A DNA stretch of 35,488 nt from Acidianus hospitalis (GCA_003086435.1 QEFD01000063.1:1-35488), one strand, 5' to 3'; positions 10,204 through 19,516 are shown, numbered from the stretch's first letter. A program made the numbers and translations. The notes: generated from the sequence alone by a model not told the origin.

Positions 10204-11083
10204 GCTTATAAGCATAATATGCAGTCAAATTGTCTTGCGCTGAAATCCCTACTGTCTTAAATATAGAAGGTCTCTCAATTTTTATATTCTCTGTTATTAT
10301 TTTACCTATTTCTATTACATTTTTTATTAAACCCTTCTTTTGCGGTTGTATATAATCTCCAGATTCTGAAGACACTGCTTGTAAAGAATCCACAATGTAA
10401 GTCTTTGCTTTAGCTATAGTTTCGTCGTCAATCTCTCTAGCATCAGGAGTATGGGCACCTATACTACTTACGTGAAAATCTTCTTTCAAAAATTTTCCTA
10501 ATACCACTGGCTCTTTAGAAGATGTAGTTGAAAATATTACGTCAGATTCTTTAAGCAAGGTTTGTAAATCTACTGCATCCGCACCTATTTTCTTTGCTAA
10601 CTCGATATGAGATTTCCTTGCAGTTATGAGAATCCTAGATATTGACAAGTACTCTGAAGCAATCTTTGCATGATAGTAAGCTTCTAATCCTGCTCCAATA
10701 ATTCCTAGAGTAGGAATTCTATTTCCGTAAGAAAGTTCGGTAGATAATACACTTGCAGAAGCTGTTCTTATGGCAGTTAATATAGTACCGTCAATTACTG
10801 CTAAAGGTTCTCCGGTATCTGGAGACATTAGAATTACTATACCTTGCACTGACGGTAAGCCTCTATTTTTATTCTCATTTATAACATTAACAATTTTTAC
10901 TACTACAGAAAAATCTGTATAAGAAGGCATAATTCCCCACCAGTTACCTTTTATTGTTAAAACTTGCCTTTGCGGTTGAGTTACTTTTCCTTGATAGTAC
11001 AAAGAGAATGCTTCTTTTACTGCATTTACTGCGTCCTTTGCAGATAATATTTCTTCAAGCTTTTTACCATCTAAATAAAGCAT
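10181..11083 (-). CDS. Ornithine cyclodeaminase / mu-crystallin family protein
   Basis: A 300-residue NAD(P)-dependent protein. An N-terminal dimerisation/substrate domain contains [16 protein letters not shown] and the [12 protein letters not shown] block. A Rossmann domain follows with [12 protein letters not shown], then [13 protein letters not shown]. The family includes ornithine cyclodeaminase, alanine dehydrogenase and imine reductases, and the substrate here is undecided. An ATG at 11095 is also in frame, but the ATG at 11083 is chosen because the TATA box GTTTTAAAAC (11104-11113) is centred about 26 bases before it. The 3' end overlaps the convergent adenosyltransferase gene. Confidence 0.85.
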   Translation of the reverse strand: MLYLDGKKLEEILSAKDAVNAVKEAFSLYYQGKVTQPQRQVLTIKGNWWGIMPSYTDFSVVVKIVNVINENKNRGLPSVQGIVILMSPDTGEPLAVIDGTILTAIRTASASVLSTELSYGNRIPTLGIIGAGLEAYYHAKIASEYLSISRILITARKSHIELAKKIGADAVDLQTLLKESDVIFSTTSSKEPVVLGKFLKEDFHVSSIGAHTPDAREIDDETIAKAKTYIVDSLQAVSSESGDYIQPQKKGLIKNVIEIGKIITENIKIERPSIFKTVGISAQDNLTAYYAYKLSQTFSK

Positions 11084-11103
11084 AATATTATACATATTCT
11101 AGA

Positions 11104-11113
11104 GTTTTAAAAC
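11104..11113 (-). promoter_or_regulatory. TATA box of the ornithine-cyclodeaminase-like gene
   Basis: Self-complementary GTTTTAAAAC centred 25-26 bases before the ATG at 11083. It selects that ATG over the one at 11095. Confidence 0.55.
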
Positions 11114-11160
11114 TAAGATTAACATTGTTAATTGAACTTCTACATGATTTTTATAATTAT

Positions 11161-11171
11161 AGTTTTTATAG
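11161..11171 (+). promoter_or_regulatory. TATA box of the gene at 11194
   Basis: AGTTTTTATAG centred 27-28 bases before the ATG at 11194. It supports a leaderless mRNA starting there rather than translation from the TTG at 11125. Confidence 0.55.
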
Positions 11172-11193
11172 AAGATTGAGAATAAAGTTTCTC

Positions 11194-11961
11194 ATGAAAA
11201 TTGAAACTATGGATATTGAAGATAAGAGGTCTAATGCAATCATAGCATGGGCAAAAAATCCCTCAAATATCATTTCAGTCTTACCTAATGTAGTAGGTAT
11301 CGAAAATAACGTAGTAAAGTTAAAATTCACGAGATTTTTACTATTTTCGTTTGAAGGAGAATTTGTTGTAGAACCTTCCTTTATAGGAAGCGGTATTGTA
11401 GAATATAAATTAACAGATAAAAAAGGAAATGAGATAAAAATAATAATATCTACAGAAGGAAAGAGTGGAGTAAAATTATCAGTAAGTTATTCTGGAGAGA
11501 AAGAATGGATTGTTGGTAAAGGATTACATAAGATACTGGAAGAAATTTCTAATGGCATAAAGAGCGAATTATCAAAGCTTCCAGAAGTTGAACAACAAAC
11601 CGTAGGCAGTAAAAATTTCTCATTATCCCTATCTAAAATTTCATCGATATCAAAACTAATAATGAAATCAAAGTTAGCTAAAACTGAAGACGTTACCTTA
11701 AAAGAAGGAGAAGTCCTTAGTTATGTAGAAGGAATAATAAGTGATTTTGCAAATTATCCTTTAATTTACATAAGCGGATCTGGTTCTTCAACATTTAGAT
11801 TATTATTCCTTAATGGTGAGCTAAAAGGCATATACATTCTAAAAGACGGTAAAGATTCATTCAACGAGGATGATCTTAATCATATTTCTGGAGAATTTAA
11901 GATTCACGTCTATGTAGGAATATCTCCAAGAATAGTGGAAGTTTTGGAACAAGAAAGGTGA
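11194..11961 (+). CDS. Uncharacterised protein, possible SRPBCC-like N-terminal half
   Basis: I do not recognise this 255-residue protein. There are no membrane segments and no cysteines. The first ~135 residues alternate beta strands and end in a long helix (GKGLHKILEEISNGIKSEL), which is reminiscent of the helix-grip START/SRPBCC fold. The second half (about 165-255) is another alpha-beta unit containing YISGSGSSTFRLLFLNG. The start was set by the TATA box at 11161-11171; a TTG at 11125 would add 23 residues but precedes that box. It ends six bases before a flavodiiron-like gene, with a GGTGAT ribosome binding site in the junction, so the two probably act together. Confidence 0.6.
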   Translation: MKIETMDIEDKRSNAIIAWAKNPSNIISVLPNVVGIENNVVKLKFTRFLLFSFEGEFVVEPSFIGSGIVEYKLTDKKGNEIKIIISTEGKSGVKLSVSYSGEKEWIVGKGLHKILEEISNGIKSELSKLPEVEQQTVGSKNFSLSLSKISSISKLIMKSKLAKTEDVTLKEGEVLSYVEGIISDFANYPLIYISGSGSSTFRLLFLNGELKGIYILKDGKDSFNEDDLNHISGEFKIHVYVGISPRIVEVLEQER

Positions 11962-11967
11962 TAAAAA

Positions 11968-12735
<768 letters not shown>

Positions 12736-12750
12736 TATTTAGTTATCCTC

Positions 12751-12759
12751 CTTTTATTT
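12751..12759 (+). promoter_or_regulatory. TATA-like box of xerA
   Basis: CTTTTATTT centred 26 bases before the GTG at 12781. It sits in a pyrimidine-rich stretch (about 12747-12763) that could also terminate the upstream transcript. Confidence 0.45.
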
Positions 12760-12780
12760 CCTCTAAGATTATTTTTTATT

Positions 12781-13641
12781 GTGAAATTACAACTTGGTAG
12801 CCCTCCTTCTGACGGAAATTATTTAGACGCTTTTATTATAGCATTAAAAGCAGCTGAAGCAGGTGAAGGAACAGTAAAGCTTTACTCTACTGCAGTAAAA
12901 GACTTTCTAGAATTTATTAAGAAAGACCCCAAAAGCGTAACTTCTGAAGACGTTAATAGATGGATAATCCACTTGATGTCTAAAGAAGGAAAAATAAAAG
13001 GAACAGAAATGAAAAGGGCAAGAAGCGTAACTTTAAGGAACTATGTTATTGCAGTAAGAAGATTTTTAAAGTGGATTGGGGTAAACATTAATCCAGTAAT
13101 TCCAAGAGCAAGAAGGAAAGAGATTAGGGCTTTAAACGAAGATGAAATAAAAAGGCTTTTCGAGGCAACAAGAAGGCTTAGAGATAAGTTAATTTTACGC
13201 TTATTCTTGGATACTGGATTAAGATCTAAGGAATTGCTCTCGCTTAGGGTTGAAGATATAGATCTAAAGAATAGAATGATAAGAGTTAGGGAAACAAAGA
13301 ATGGAGAAGAAAGGATAGTATTCTTTACTGAGGAAACTGAAAAATTGTTAAGAAAGTACTTAACTAAACGAGGAAGTTCCGAGAGACTCTTTCCTATGAC
13401 ATACCAAGCACTTTATAAATTAATTAAAAGGCTAGGAGAAAGGGCTGGAATTAAGGGGCTAAGGCCACATATATTAAGGCATACATTTGCAACTATTGCA
13501 ATAAGGAGAGGTTTGCCTTTACCGGCAGTACAAAGGTTGCTAGGCCATAAAGACATTAAGACTACACAAATATATACTCACTTAGTTCTAGAAGACTTAA
13601 TGCAGGCATATAAAAAAGTGTTCGAAGAAAATACTACTTAA
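12781..13641 (+). CDS. xerA: Tyrosine recombinase XerA
   Basis: Chromosome-dimer-resolving site-specific recombinase of archaea, 286 residues. It has an N-terminal core-binding SAM-like domain (about 14-100) and a C-terminal catalytic domain. The catalytic residues are all visible: R148 in DTGLRSKEL, K173, H230 and R233 in RPHILRH, H256 in LLGHKD and the nucleophile Y265 in TTQIYTH. The GTG start is at the expected distance from a TATA-like box. No integrase-type att repeats flank it, so this is the housekeeping Xer and not a mobile element. It overlaps the convergent radical SAM gene by four bases. Confidence 0.93.
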   Translation: MKLQLGSPPSDGNYLDAFIIALKAAEAGEGTVKLYSTAVKDFLEFIKKDPKSVTSEDVNRWIIHLMSKEGKIKGTEMKRARSVTLRNYVIAVRRFLKWIGVNINPVIPRARRKEIRALNEDEIKRLFEATRRLRDKLILRLFLDTGLRSKELLSLRVEDIDLKNRMIRVRETKNGEERIVFFTEETEKLLRKYLTKRGSSERLFPMTYQALYKLIKRLGERAGIKGLRPHILRHTFATIAIRRGLPLPAVQRLLGHKDIKTTQIYTHLVLEDLMQAYKKVFEENTT

Positions 13642-14606
13642 GCTTTCCCTGTAAATCTCCATTTAGCCATATCCTTTACATATTCTGCCAAATCTCTTAA
13701 GCTATTAAATGACGCTGTTTGCAGATGAAGATATTCAAATTTTGCTTGATTTTCCAGCATTTTCCTCTGAAGCTCCTTAACTCTTGGAGATTTCAGAATA
13801 TCATTAAGCTTTTCCTTGCTTAAGTTCCCTACAATTTCTCCATTTATATCGTCAGGATAAGGCAAATCGCCATTAGGATAAATGGTTATCGCATAACTTA
13901 CTAACCTCTTTGGATATTCACCTTTTAATGCTTTAATAAATCCCCAAGAATTGTTAAGAGTAGAAGAATATTTCTTTTTAAGTTCTGAAAGGACATTATA
14001 AAGTTGTTCAGGGTCTGGTGCAAGTTTTACCTTTGCATCTGGATAATCTACTGCAGGTAAAACAAGGATTTTGTAATTACATTCTCTAACCTTCTTGATT
14101 TTATCCTCCAACTTATTCAAGTTATATCTAGTTACTACAGTTTGTACATTAACCTTTATTCCATATTGTCTAAATCTGCATAATGTATCTAAGGCTTTAA
14201 CGTTCCAATGATATTCATCTATTGAATAATGAAGGAAATCTATTCTATCTGCGAGCTTAGTTAAGAATTCGTCGTCGTTTAACCTATATCCATTTGTAGT
14301 TAGCATTACGTAAAATGAACCGTCATGTGCATACTCTAACAACTCTAGAATATCTTTTCTAATAGTAGGTTCTCCGCCTTCAAATGAAAGTACTACTATT
14401 GATGAATCTCTCAAATTATCAATTATCTTCTTTATAGTTTCTGTACTTCCTTCGCCGAGCTCACCATTATAATATTCGGGATTACAAAAAGTGCAGTGCA
14501 AGTTGCACCTTGAAGTAACCTTAAAAGTTGCATACCCAGGATTAAATGGATCTTTTAATAATTGCGTTTTTATGAACCATCTAATTGCTTTTATATCACG
14601 ATTCAT
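13638..14606 (-). CDS. Radical SAM protein with a cysteine-free SPASM-like C-terminus
   Basis: A 322-residue radical SAM enzyme. The [4Fe-4S] cluster motif CNLHCTFC uses C34, C38 and C41, and the SAM-binding GGEP is at 77-80. The C-terminal part has the shape of a SPASM region, YPNGDLPY (243-250) followed by a GNL turn, but its cluster cysteines are absent. It is therefore expected to carry one cluster only. The reaction is unknown. It overlaps the gamma-carbonic-anhydrase-like gene by 11 bases and belongs to a four-gene minus-strand operon with an RNA methyltransferase and a pterin gene. Confidence 0.78.
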   Translation of the reverse strand: MNRDIKAIRWFIKTQLLKDPFNPGYATFKVTSRCNLHCTFCNPEYYNGELGEGSTETIKKIIDNLRDSSIVVLSFEGGEPTIRKDILELLEYAHDGSFYVMLTTNGYRLNDDEFLTKLADRIDFLHYSIDEYHWNVKALDTLCRFRQYGIKVNVQTVVTRYNLNKLEDKIKKVRECNYKILVLPAVDYPDAKVKLAPDPEQLYNVLSELKKKYSSTLNNSWGFIKALKGEYPKRLVSYAITIYPNGDLPYPDDINGEIVGNLSKEKLNDILKSPRVKELQRKMLENQAKFEYLHLQTASFNSLRDLAEYVKDMAKWRFTGKA

Positions 14607-15111
14607 TGTTCAGAAACCTCTTTACATGTAAAACATATTCATACGCATTATCTTCTATCATTTTAATTTCTTCCTCTCTTATTTTTCTTACGACCTTAGC
14701 CGGAATTCCCATTGCTACACTATAAGGAGGTATTTCAGCATTTGGCGGTACTACACTTCCTGCTCCAACTATGCTATATTCGCCTACTTTTGAACCATTA
14801 AGTAAAATAGAACCTATACCAATGATGACGTATGATGAAACTTTCGCTCCATGTATAACTACGTTATGTCCTACTGTAACTTTATCTCCTATTTCAACTT
14901 TAAATCCTGGGTCTGTATGTATTGTTGAATTTTCTTGAATGTTAGATTCTTTACCTATACTTATGGAATCGTTATCTCCTCTTATGACAACATAATGCCA
15001 TACACTACTCATTTCCCCTATTTCAACGTCACCAATTATATAAGCTGTAGGATGTAAGAAAACGTTCTTAGAGATTCTTGGCTTTCTGCCCATAAAATCT
15101 TCTATAGGCAT
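14596..15111 (-). CDS. Gamma-type carbonic anhydrase-like hexapeptide-repeat protein
   Basis: Left-handed beta-helix protein of 171 residues. The active-site set of gamma carbonic anhydrase is conserved: R44 and D46 in RGD, Q59, and zinc ligands H65, H82 and H87, with the same spacing as in Cam (Q-x5-H, H-x4-H). The acidic loop residues special to Methanosarcina Cam are not seen, so it is of the CamH/YrdA kind, where activity varies. A C-terminal helix follows. It lies in an operon between the methyltransferase (three-base gap) and the radical SAM gene (overlap). Confidence 0.83.
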   Translation of the reverse strand: MPIEDFMGRKPRISKNVFLHPTAYIIGDVEIGEMSSVWHYVVIRGDNDSISIGKESNIQENSTIHTDPGFKVEIGDKVTVGHNVVIHGAKVSSYVIIGIGSILLNGSKVGEYSIVGAGSVVPPNAEIPPYSVAMGIPAKVVRKIREEEIKMIEDNAYEYVLHVKRFLNNES

Positions 15112-15114
15112 ATA

Positions 15115-16161
15115 TTATTTCTTCTTCAACTTAGCTATAAAAAACCCAGTCATGTCATGTATTTGAGGATGAAATCTTATCATATATTCTATATCAAATC
15201 TAGGGTCGTTAACGACTTCTTCATTCTCTATTTCAGTAACGGTACACGTAGAGTAAATAACCTCTCCGCCCTTCTTTAGAATCTCATACGCCGAATTCAA
15301 GAATTGCTTTTGATACGCATGAAGGTTCATTAAATCCGTTTTAGTCTTTTTGTCATAAACTTTAGGTCTTAATCCTAGAGCAGAGCATGGAGGATCTATA
15401 AGCACCTTATCCACGTCTTTTATCCCTAGCTCACTTAAATATCTGGAATCGTGAACAAATACTTGAACGTTTACATTCATTTTCTTAAATAACTGTTTCA
15501 TTTTTTCAACTTTTTTATATGTATGATCAAATCCTATAATTCTTGCTCTAGGTTCTAGTTGGTAAATATGTGATAATTTGCCTCCGGGAGCAGCGGTCAT
15601 ATCTACTATAAATTCTCCAGGTTGAGGGTCTATTATCCTAGCTACATACATCGAAGCTTTACCTTGAACGTAAATTTTACCTTCTTTTATTTCCTTTGTA
15701 TCTGCTAACTTAGGTGAAGAATACAAAGAATTATAAACCTTGACCATAAATTTTCCTCCAGGTAACCTTACTAACTCTCCATTAGCAACTGTTATTCCGT
15801 TTTCGCTTACTACTTCTACAGAATTACCTTCATTTGCTATTATCTTCTTAATCCCTGGTGGGTAAACATCCGCTCCCAGCATTACGCTCTCAGCAGTTTT
15901 CTTATCTACAATAACCTTAGAGTCTAAACTTTCTAACTTATTAGGGCCTTTAACTTCAGCATAGATAGCCTCAGGGAAATCTTCGTCCTTCTTGAACCCC
16001 TTCATCGATTGTAAAACTTCATCCACTGTAGTCTTTAACGTATTAACCCTAACGTAAAGCCTTGAATTTGGTCTTTTAATAGAATCCAGAAAGCTATTCA
16101 GACTTTTCCCATACACTTTCCTAAGTTCTTCTATGACAAACTCATCATAATCTAATTCCAA
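15115..16161 (-). CDS. PUA-containing RNA cytosine-5 methyltransferase, NSUN6-like
   Basis: A 348-residue NOL1/NOP2/sun-type methyltransferase. A PUA domain (about 80-155) is inserted between an N-terminal part and the Rossmann catalytic domain, the arrangement of NSUN6. SAM binding is by AAPGGK (190-195), and the two catalytic cysteines are C259 in DPPCSALG and C306 in YSTCTV. Archaeal NSUN6 relatives methylate C72 in the tRNA acceptor stem, so that is the likely activity; a target in rRNA is the alternative. The start overlaps the RFAP synthase gene by 10 bases. Confidence 0.88.
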   Translation of the reverse strand: MELDYDEFVIEELRKVYGKSLNSFLDSIKRPNSRLYVRVNTLKTTVDEVLQSMKGFKKDEDFPEAIYAEVKGPNKLESLDSKVIVDKKTAESVMLGADVYPPGIKKIIANEGNSVEVVSENGITVANGELVRLPGGKFMVKVYNSLYSSPKLADTKEIKEGKIYVQGKASMYVARIIDPQPGEFIVDMTAAPGGKLSHIYQLEPRARIIGFDHTYKKVEKMKQLFKKMNVNVQVFVHDSRYLSELGIKDVDKVLIDPPCSALGLRPKVYDKKTKTDLMNLHAYQKQFLNSAYEILKKGGEVIYSTCTVTEIENEEVVNDPRFDIEYMIRFHPQIHDMTGFFIAKLKKK

Positions 16162-17009
16162 ACTACCTTAGCCCCCTTATTATTTGGTTCTGTTAAAAAT
16201 CCACCAAATGTAGAAACTAGCTCTTCTCCTTCTCTTCTAGAATTGACAAACGTATAAACTGCTGGACCAAAGGATGATATTCCGCTAGGGAAACCTTTGC
16301 TCTTAAGTTTTTTCATAAGTTCTCTCACCTTATCCGTTTGCAAAGATACCTCAATCTTTTTAAAACCTAGATTTTGTATTCTATCGAGTGCGTCCAGTAC
16401 GTTTTCTAAGTCTTTTTCTATGACAGAAGGAATAAATTCCATGAGGACTACTCTAGCTAAAGTATCTAATCCTTCAAGCTTAGCATTTTTAAATGCTGCC
16501 AATTCTTCTTTACCAAATATTCTCCTGCCTTCTGGAATGTTGACATAAATGTACCAAGGAAAATCTACTCTAAGCAAAAGCGGTGGTGGAGGGGCTGTGG
16601 AAAAATCTGAAGGTAAGGCCTCTTTCTTAACTTTTAATGAATGACCTCCATCTACAATAAATCCGCCGTATTCGAATGCATATACACCTATACCAGAAGT
16701 TGAACCTCTTTTAACTAACTTGGCTAATTCTACAGAGGTCTTTCTCTGGAAATTCTTCTCGAACGCATACTTCGTTATTGATAATAAATACTGTGTCGTA
16801 TGCCCTAAACCTACGTGAGCTGGGTAGTCCTCTTCTATGCAAAACTTCTCCTTAGGAACTCCATCTATGTTAATTTCTTCGCATTCGCCAGTCTTGATAA
16901 CAATCCTAGGATATTTTAATGCTACTCCCATCCCTCCGTCTAGTCTACCGTACTTACCTTCGAGGTCAAATAGTGTAATATGAATCCTTGAAATACCTAT
17001 AAGCTTCAT
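16152..17009 (-). CDS. Beta-ribofuranosylaminobenzene 5'-phosphate synthase (RFAP synthase)
   Basis: GHMP-kinase-fold enzyme that joins p-aminobenzoate to PRPP in the first committed step of methanopterin-type pterin synthesis. The 285-residue protein has the family's N-terminal SRIHITLFDL, RLDGGMGVAL, HVGLGHTTQ and STSGIGVYAFEYGGFIVDGGHS blocks. Sulfolobus makes sulfopterin, a modified tetrahydromethanopterin, so the enzyme fits the host; folE about 5 kb away could serve the same pathway. It is the first gene of the minus-strand operon that continues with the RNA methyltransferase. A TATA-like GTTTTAAAC (17033-17041) is 28 bases before its ATG. Confidence 0.87.
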   Translation of the reverse strand: MKLIGISRIHITLFDLEGKYGRLDGGMGVALKYPRIVIKTGECEEINIDGVPKEKFCIEEDYPAHVGLGHTTQYLLSITKYAFEKNFQRKTSVELAKLVKRGSTSGIGVYAFEYGGFIVDGGHSLKVKKEALPSDFSTAPPPPLLLRVDFPWYIYVNIPEGRRIFGKEELAAFKNAKLEGLDTLARVVLMEFIPSVIEKDLENVLDALDRIQNLGFKKIEVSLQTDKVRELMKKLKSKGFPSGISSFGPAVYTFVNSRREGEELVSTFGGFLTEPNNKGAKVVWN

Positions 17010-17049
17010 TATTTTTTAGACCCTTTTTATAAGTTTAAAACGGTTACTC
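17010..17049. promoter_or_regulatory. Abutting divergent promoters between RFAP synthase and ANL ligase genes
   Basis: Forty bases hold both promoters. Plus-strand TTTTTATAAG (17024-17033) is about 22 bases before the ATG at 17050. The palindromic GTTTAAAAC (17033-17041) is 28 bases before the minus-strand ATG at 17009. The two boxes touch, so TBP binding at one is likely to exclude the other. Confidence 0.5.
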
Positions 17050-18423
17050 ATGAGCTTAGCAACAGTCCTTTATGAGTGGTATAAGAAAAATCCTTCCAAG
17101 ACATTTTTAGGAGGAGATAGAAGTTTAACATACCAACAAGTTGTTGATGAAGTTAGAAGAACTGCATCATTAATCTCTCCTGGCGAAACGGTTGCGCATA
17201 TAATGTTTAACTCAACTAGATCCGTAATAAATTACTTAAGTGTTTACTGGGCCGGCGGGAAAGTAGTAGCAATAGATCCGCTAACCTCGGCAGAAGATTT
17301 AAAATTCATTTTAGAAGATTCTCAGCCTTCATTAGTTTTCACTGACAATGAAGTATACGAAAGGGAAAAGAACGTATTAAAGGACTATAAGGTAATAATA
17401 AACTCCACCAATGGCAGTTATGAGCAAACTTCGCCATATGAATATAGAGAAGATGAGGTTGGCTTGATTTATTATTATGCCGGAATAGCAGGAAGGACTA
17501 TGCAAGTATTGCACAGTGCAGGAAGAGTTGAATTAAATTCTGCATCCCTTTATAAAGCTCTAGGAGTTAAGGATATTTCTAGTATATTAACTGTGCCATT
17601 AGCTCATGTACTGGGTAACAGCGTTTTAGGAGTAACTTTGGAAGCCGGTGGATTTATGTACGTTTTGAGAAAATTTGATCCCAAAGAAACAATATCTGCA
17701 ATAGATAAGTTCTCAATAAACTATCTAGCAACAGTACCCATGGTTTACGATGCATTAGCTAAAGAGAAAGAAGGTAATCTAGATAGTTTAAGACTCTGTA
17801 TTAGTACAGCGGCACCATTATTCCCGTCAACAATAAAGGCTTTCAAGGAGAGATTTAATAAAGATATAGTACAACAATATGGATTTACGGAAGGATTAGT
17901 AATAACGTATCAGCCTCCTGAATTTTCTCAGGTAATAAGCATAGGTAAACCTTTACCTAATGCTGAAGTAAAAGTAGTTAAGGATAATGGAGAAGAGGCA
18001 AAAATTGGAGAAACTGGAGAATTATGGGTAAAAGCTCCATGGCTTATGTTAGGATACAAAGATGAGGAAGAAACTAAAAGAGTATTTGAAGGAGAATGGC
18101 TAAAAACTGGAGATTTAGTTAGCATGGATGAAAAAGGGTTACTTTATTTCAAAGGTGTGAAAAAGAGAATGCTGAAATATAAGGGGTATCCGATTTTCCC
18201 TAGAGATTTAGAGGAAATTTTACTCTCTCATCCATTAGTAAAGGAAGCATATGTTTACGGCGAAGACGCTGGAAATCTAGGTACCCAGCCTGTAGCTAAA
18301 GTTATAGTTAAAGAGCATAAAGAAGGTCTTGAAGACGAATTACTTAATTATGTTAACCAAAGAGTTGCATTTTATAAGAGGCTAAAGAAAGTATATATAG
18401 TGGATAAAATTGAGCGAAATTGA
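17050..18423 (+). CDS. ANL-superfamily (acyl-CoA synthetase-like) protein lacking the A10 lysine region
   Basis: A 457-residue adenylate-forming-enzyme homologue. Fold motifs are present: YGFTEG (277-282), TGD (353-355) and the hinge region GVKKRMLKYKGYPI (369-382). The phosphate loop, normally YTSGTTGxPKG, is YYAGIAGRTMQ (142-152) without the usual threonines and lysine. The protein stops at VDKIERN, just before the position of the catalytic A10 lysine (GK), and is short for the family (about 500-550). It may be a divergent ligase or a non-catalytic carrier/partner. It overlaps the thioredoxin gene by 14 bases. Confidence 0.75.
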   Translation: MSLATVLYEWYKKNPSKTFLGGDRSLTYQQVVDEVRRTASLISPGETVAHIMFNSTRSVINYLSVYWAGGKVVAIDPLTSAEDLKFILEDSQPSLVFTDNEVYEREKNVLKDYKVIINSTNGSYEQTSPYEYREDEVGLIYYYAGIAGRTMQVLHSAGRVELNSASLYKALGVKDISSILTVPLAHVLGNSVLGVTLEAGGFMYVLRKFDPKETISAIDKFSINYLATVPMVYDALAKEKEGNLDSLRLCISTAAPLFPSTIKAFKERFNKDIVQQYGFTEGLVITYQPPEFSQVISIGKPLPNAEVKVVKDNGEEAKIGETGELWVKAPWLMLGYKDEEETKRVFEGEWLKTGDLVSMDEKGLLYFKGVKKRMLKYKGYPIFPRDLEEILLSHPLVKEAYVYGEDAGNLGTQPVAKVIVKEHKEGLEDELLNYVNQRVAFYKRLKKVYIVDKIERN

Positions 18424-18808
18424 GTCCTTAATAAAGGAGATTGCTGAGAAGTTACAGAAAAGGGCAGAAAGTATAAAATCGCCGAAATATGAGCCAGAAA
18501 GCGTAAGTGAGGATAAATTTGACGAAATTCTTTCTAAAAATAAAGTTGTAGTAATTGACTGTTGGGCTGACTGGTGTGCTCCCTGTCATTTATATGAGCC
18601 AATATTTAAGAAGATTGCAGAAAAATATAAGGATAAAGCATTCTTTGGAAGGCTTAACGTTGATGAAAACCAGAAGCTTGCAGATAAATATAATGTTCTG
18701 AATATACCAACTACACTAATTTTCGTTGATGGGCAATTAAAGGATTCTCTAGTTGGAGCAGTTGATGAAAATACTTTAGAGGATACTATTAAAAAATATA
18801 TATCGTGA
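18410..18808 (+). CDS. Thioredoxin with an N-terminal helical extension
   Basis: A 132-residue thioredoxin. The redox centre is WCAPC (C56, C59), with D50 upstream and the cis-proline P100 in NIPTT. A helical extension of about 35 residues, rich in charged residues, precedes the fold; standard thioredoxins have about 105. Translation starts at a TTG inside the ligase gene, and no ATG or GTG in that frame would keep the extension. It overlaps the ABC ATPase gene by four bases (GTGA). The operon context ties it to the ligase-like protein. Confidence 0.85.
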   Translation: MSEIESLIKEIAEKLQKRAESIKSPKYEPESVSEDKFDEILSKNKVVVIDCWADWCAPCHLYEPIFKKIAEKYKDKAFFGRLNVDENQKLADKYNVLNIPTTLIFVDGQLKDSLVGAVDENTLEDTIKKYIS

Positions 18809-19416
18809 CAATTGAAGCTAAAGTAGTAAAAAAGCTAGGCAATTTTTATCTTAATGCTCAAATCAAAGAACAAGGAATAGTATGTATTACTGGTAAAAAC
18901 GGTAGTGGAAAAACCACTTTTTTAAGGATTTTAGCTGGATTTTTGAATATCGATGAAGGTTATGTTAAAATTAACAACGTGGATGTAACAAAACTTTCAC
19001 CTGAAAAGCGAGGAACTGTTATAATAACTCCGGACTCTTATATTCCTGGACTTAAAGTGAAATCCCACTTAGTGTGGGGGGCCAAAATTAGGAAAATTAA
19101 ATATGATATTAATGAACTTGAGAAGTATAAAGATCTGTTAGACGGAATCTCATTAGATGAAAAAGTAGACAAACTGAGCCTAGGCCAAAGAGAAAGAGTT
19201 TCCATACTTACTGCTATTCTTGCTAAACCTAAGGTTATACTCATAGACGAAGCGTTCTCTAACATTAATGATAAGGAGTATTTCATAGAAAGAACTATTG
19301 AGATAATGCGTAAAAATTCCATAGAATTGATATTTACTACTCAAGACATAAATGATTCGCAATTCGCAAATTCTCACTTACGCATGGAAGATGGAAAATT
19401 GTTAAAAATTTTTTAA
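18805..19416 (+). CDS. ABC transporter ATP-binding protein with altered Q- and H-loops
   Basis: A 203-residue ABC ATPase without a C-terminal regulatory domain. Walker A is GKNGSGKT (30-37), the signature is LSLGQ (124-128) and Walker B is VILIDEA (144-150). SPEKRG (65-70) resembles ModC/WtpC-type importers. The Q-loop region reads IITPDSY, without the usual glutamine, and the switch histidine is replaced (TTQD instead of VTHD). It is the last gene of the ligase-thioredoxin operon and has no permease beside it. It might serve the orphan molybdate-type permease at 6403-8198; that is an inference only. Confidence 0.75.
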   Translation: MTIEAKVVKKLGNFYLNAQIKEQGIVCITGKNGSGKTTFLRILAGFLNIDEGYVKINNVDVTKLSPEKRGTVIITPDSYIPGLKVKSHLVWGAKIRKIKYDINELEKYKDLLDGISLDEKVDKLSLGQRERVSILTAILAKPKVILIDEAFSNINDKEYFIERTIEIMRKNSIELIFTTQDINDSQFANSHLRMEDGKLLKIF

Positions 19417-19430
19417 AAGATATTACTTAA

Positions 19431-19453
19431 ACTTTTCAATAGTCATGAAAAGT
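19431..19453. promoter_or_regulatory. Inverted repeat upstream of glnA
   Basis: ACTTTTCA, seven bases, then TGAAAAGT: two perfect 8-base arms. It lies 84-106 bases before the glnA start and just after the end of the ABC ATPase gene. It could be a dimeric-regulator operator or part of a terminator. The arm spacing is compatible with Lrp-family binding but proves nothing. Confidence 0.45.
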
Positions 19454-19490
19454 AATTATAAATTTATTTTGTCATCTAAAAACTTTATAT

Positions 19491-19516
19491 ACGAATTACA
19501 ATAAAAGCTTATATAC
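19491..19516 (+). promoter_or_regulatory. Tandem TATA boxes before glnA
   Basis: AACTTTATATACG (19491-19503) and AGCTTATATACTC (19506-19518) are near copies. The second is centred 25 bases before the glnA ATG, which fits a leaderless start. The first would start transcription about 17 bases further upstream. Confidence 0.6.

Noticed and set aside
11125..11193. TTG-started extension of the unknown protein at 11194
   Set aside because: The TATA box at 11161-11171 sits within it; the ATG at 11194 has the right leaderless distance.
12781..13641. XerA as a viral or plasmid integrase marking an integrated element
   Set aside because: All flanking genes are ordinary chromosomal genes, there are no att repeats or tRNA fragments, and the sequence has XerA features.
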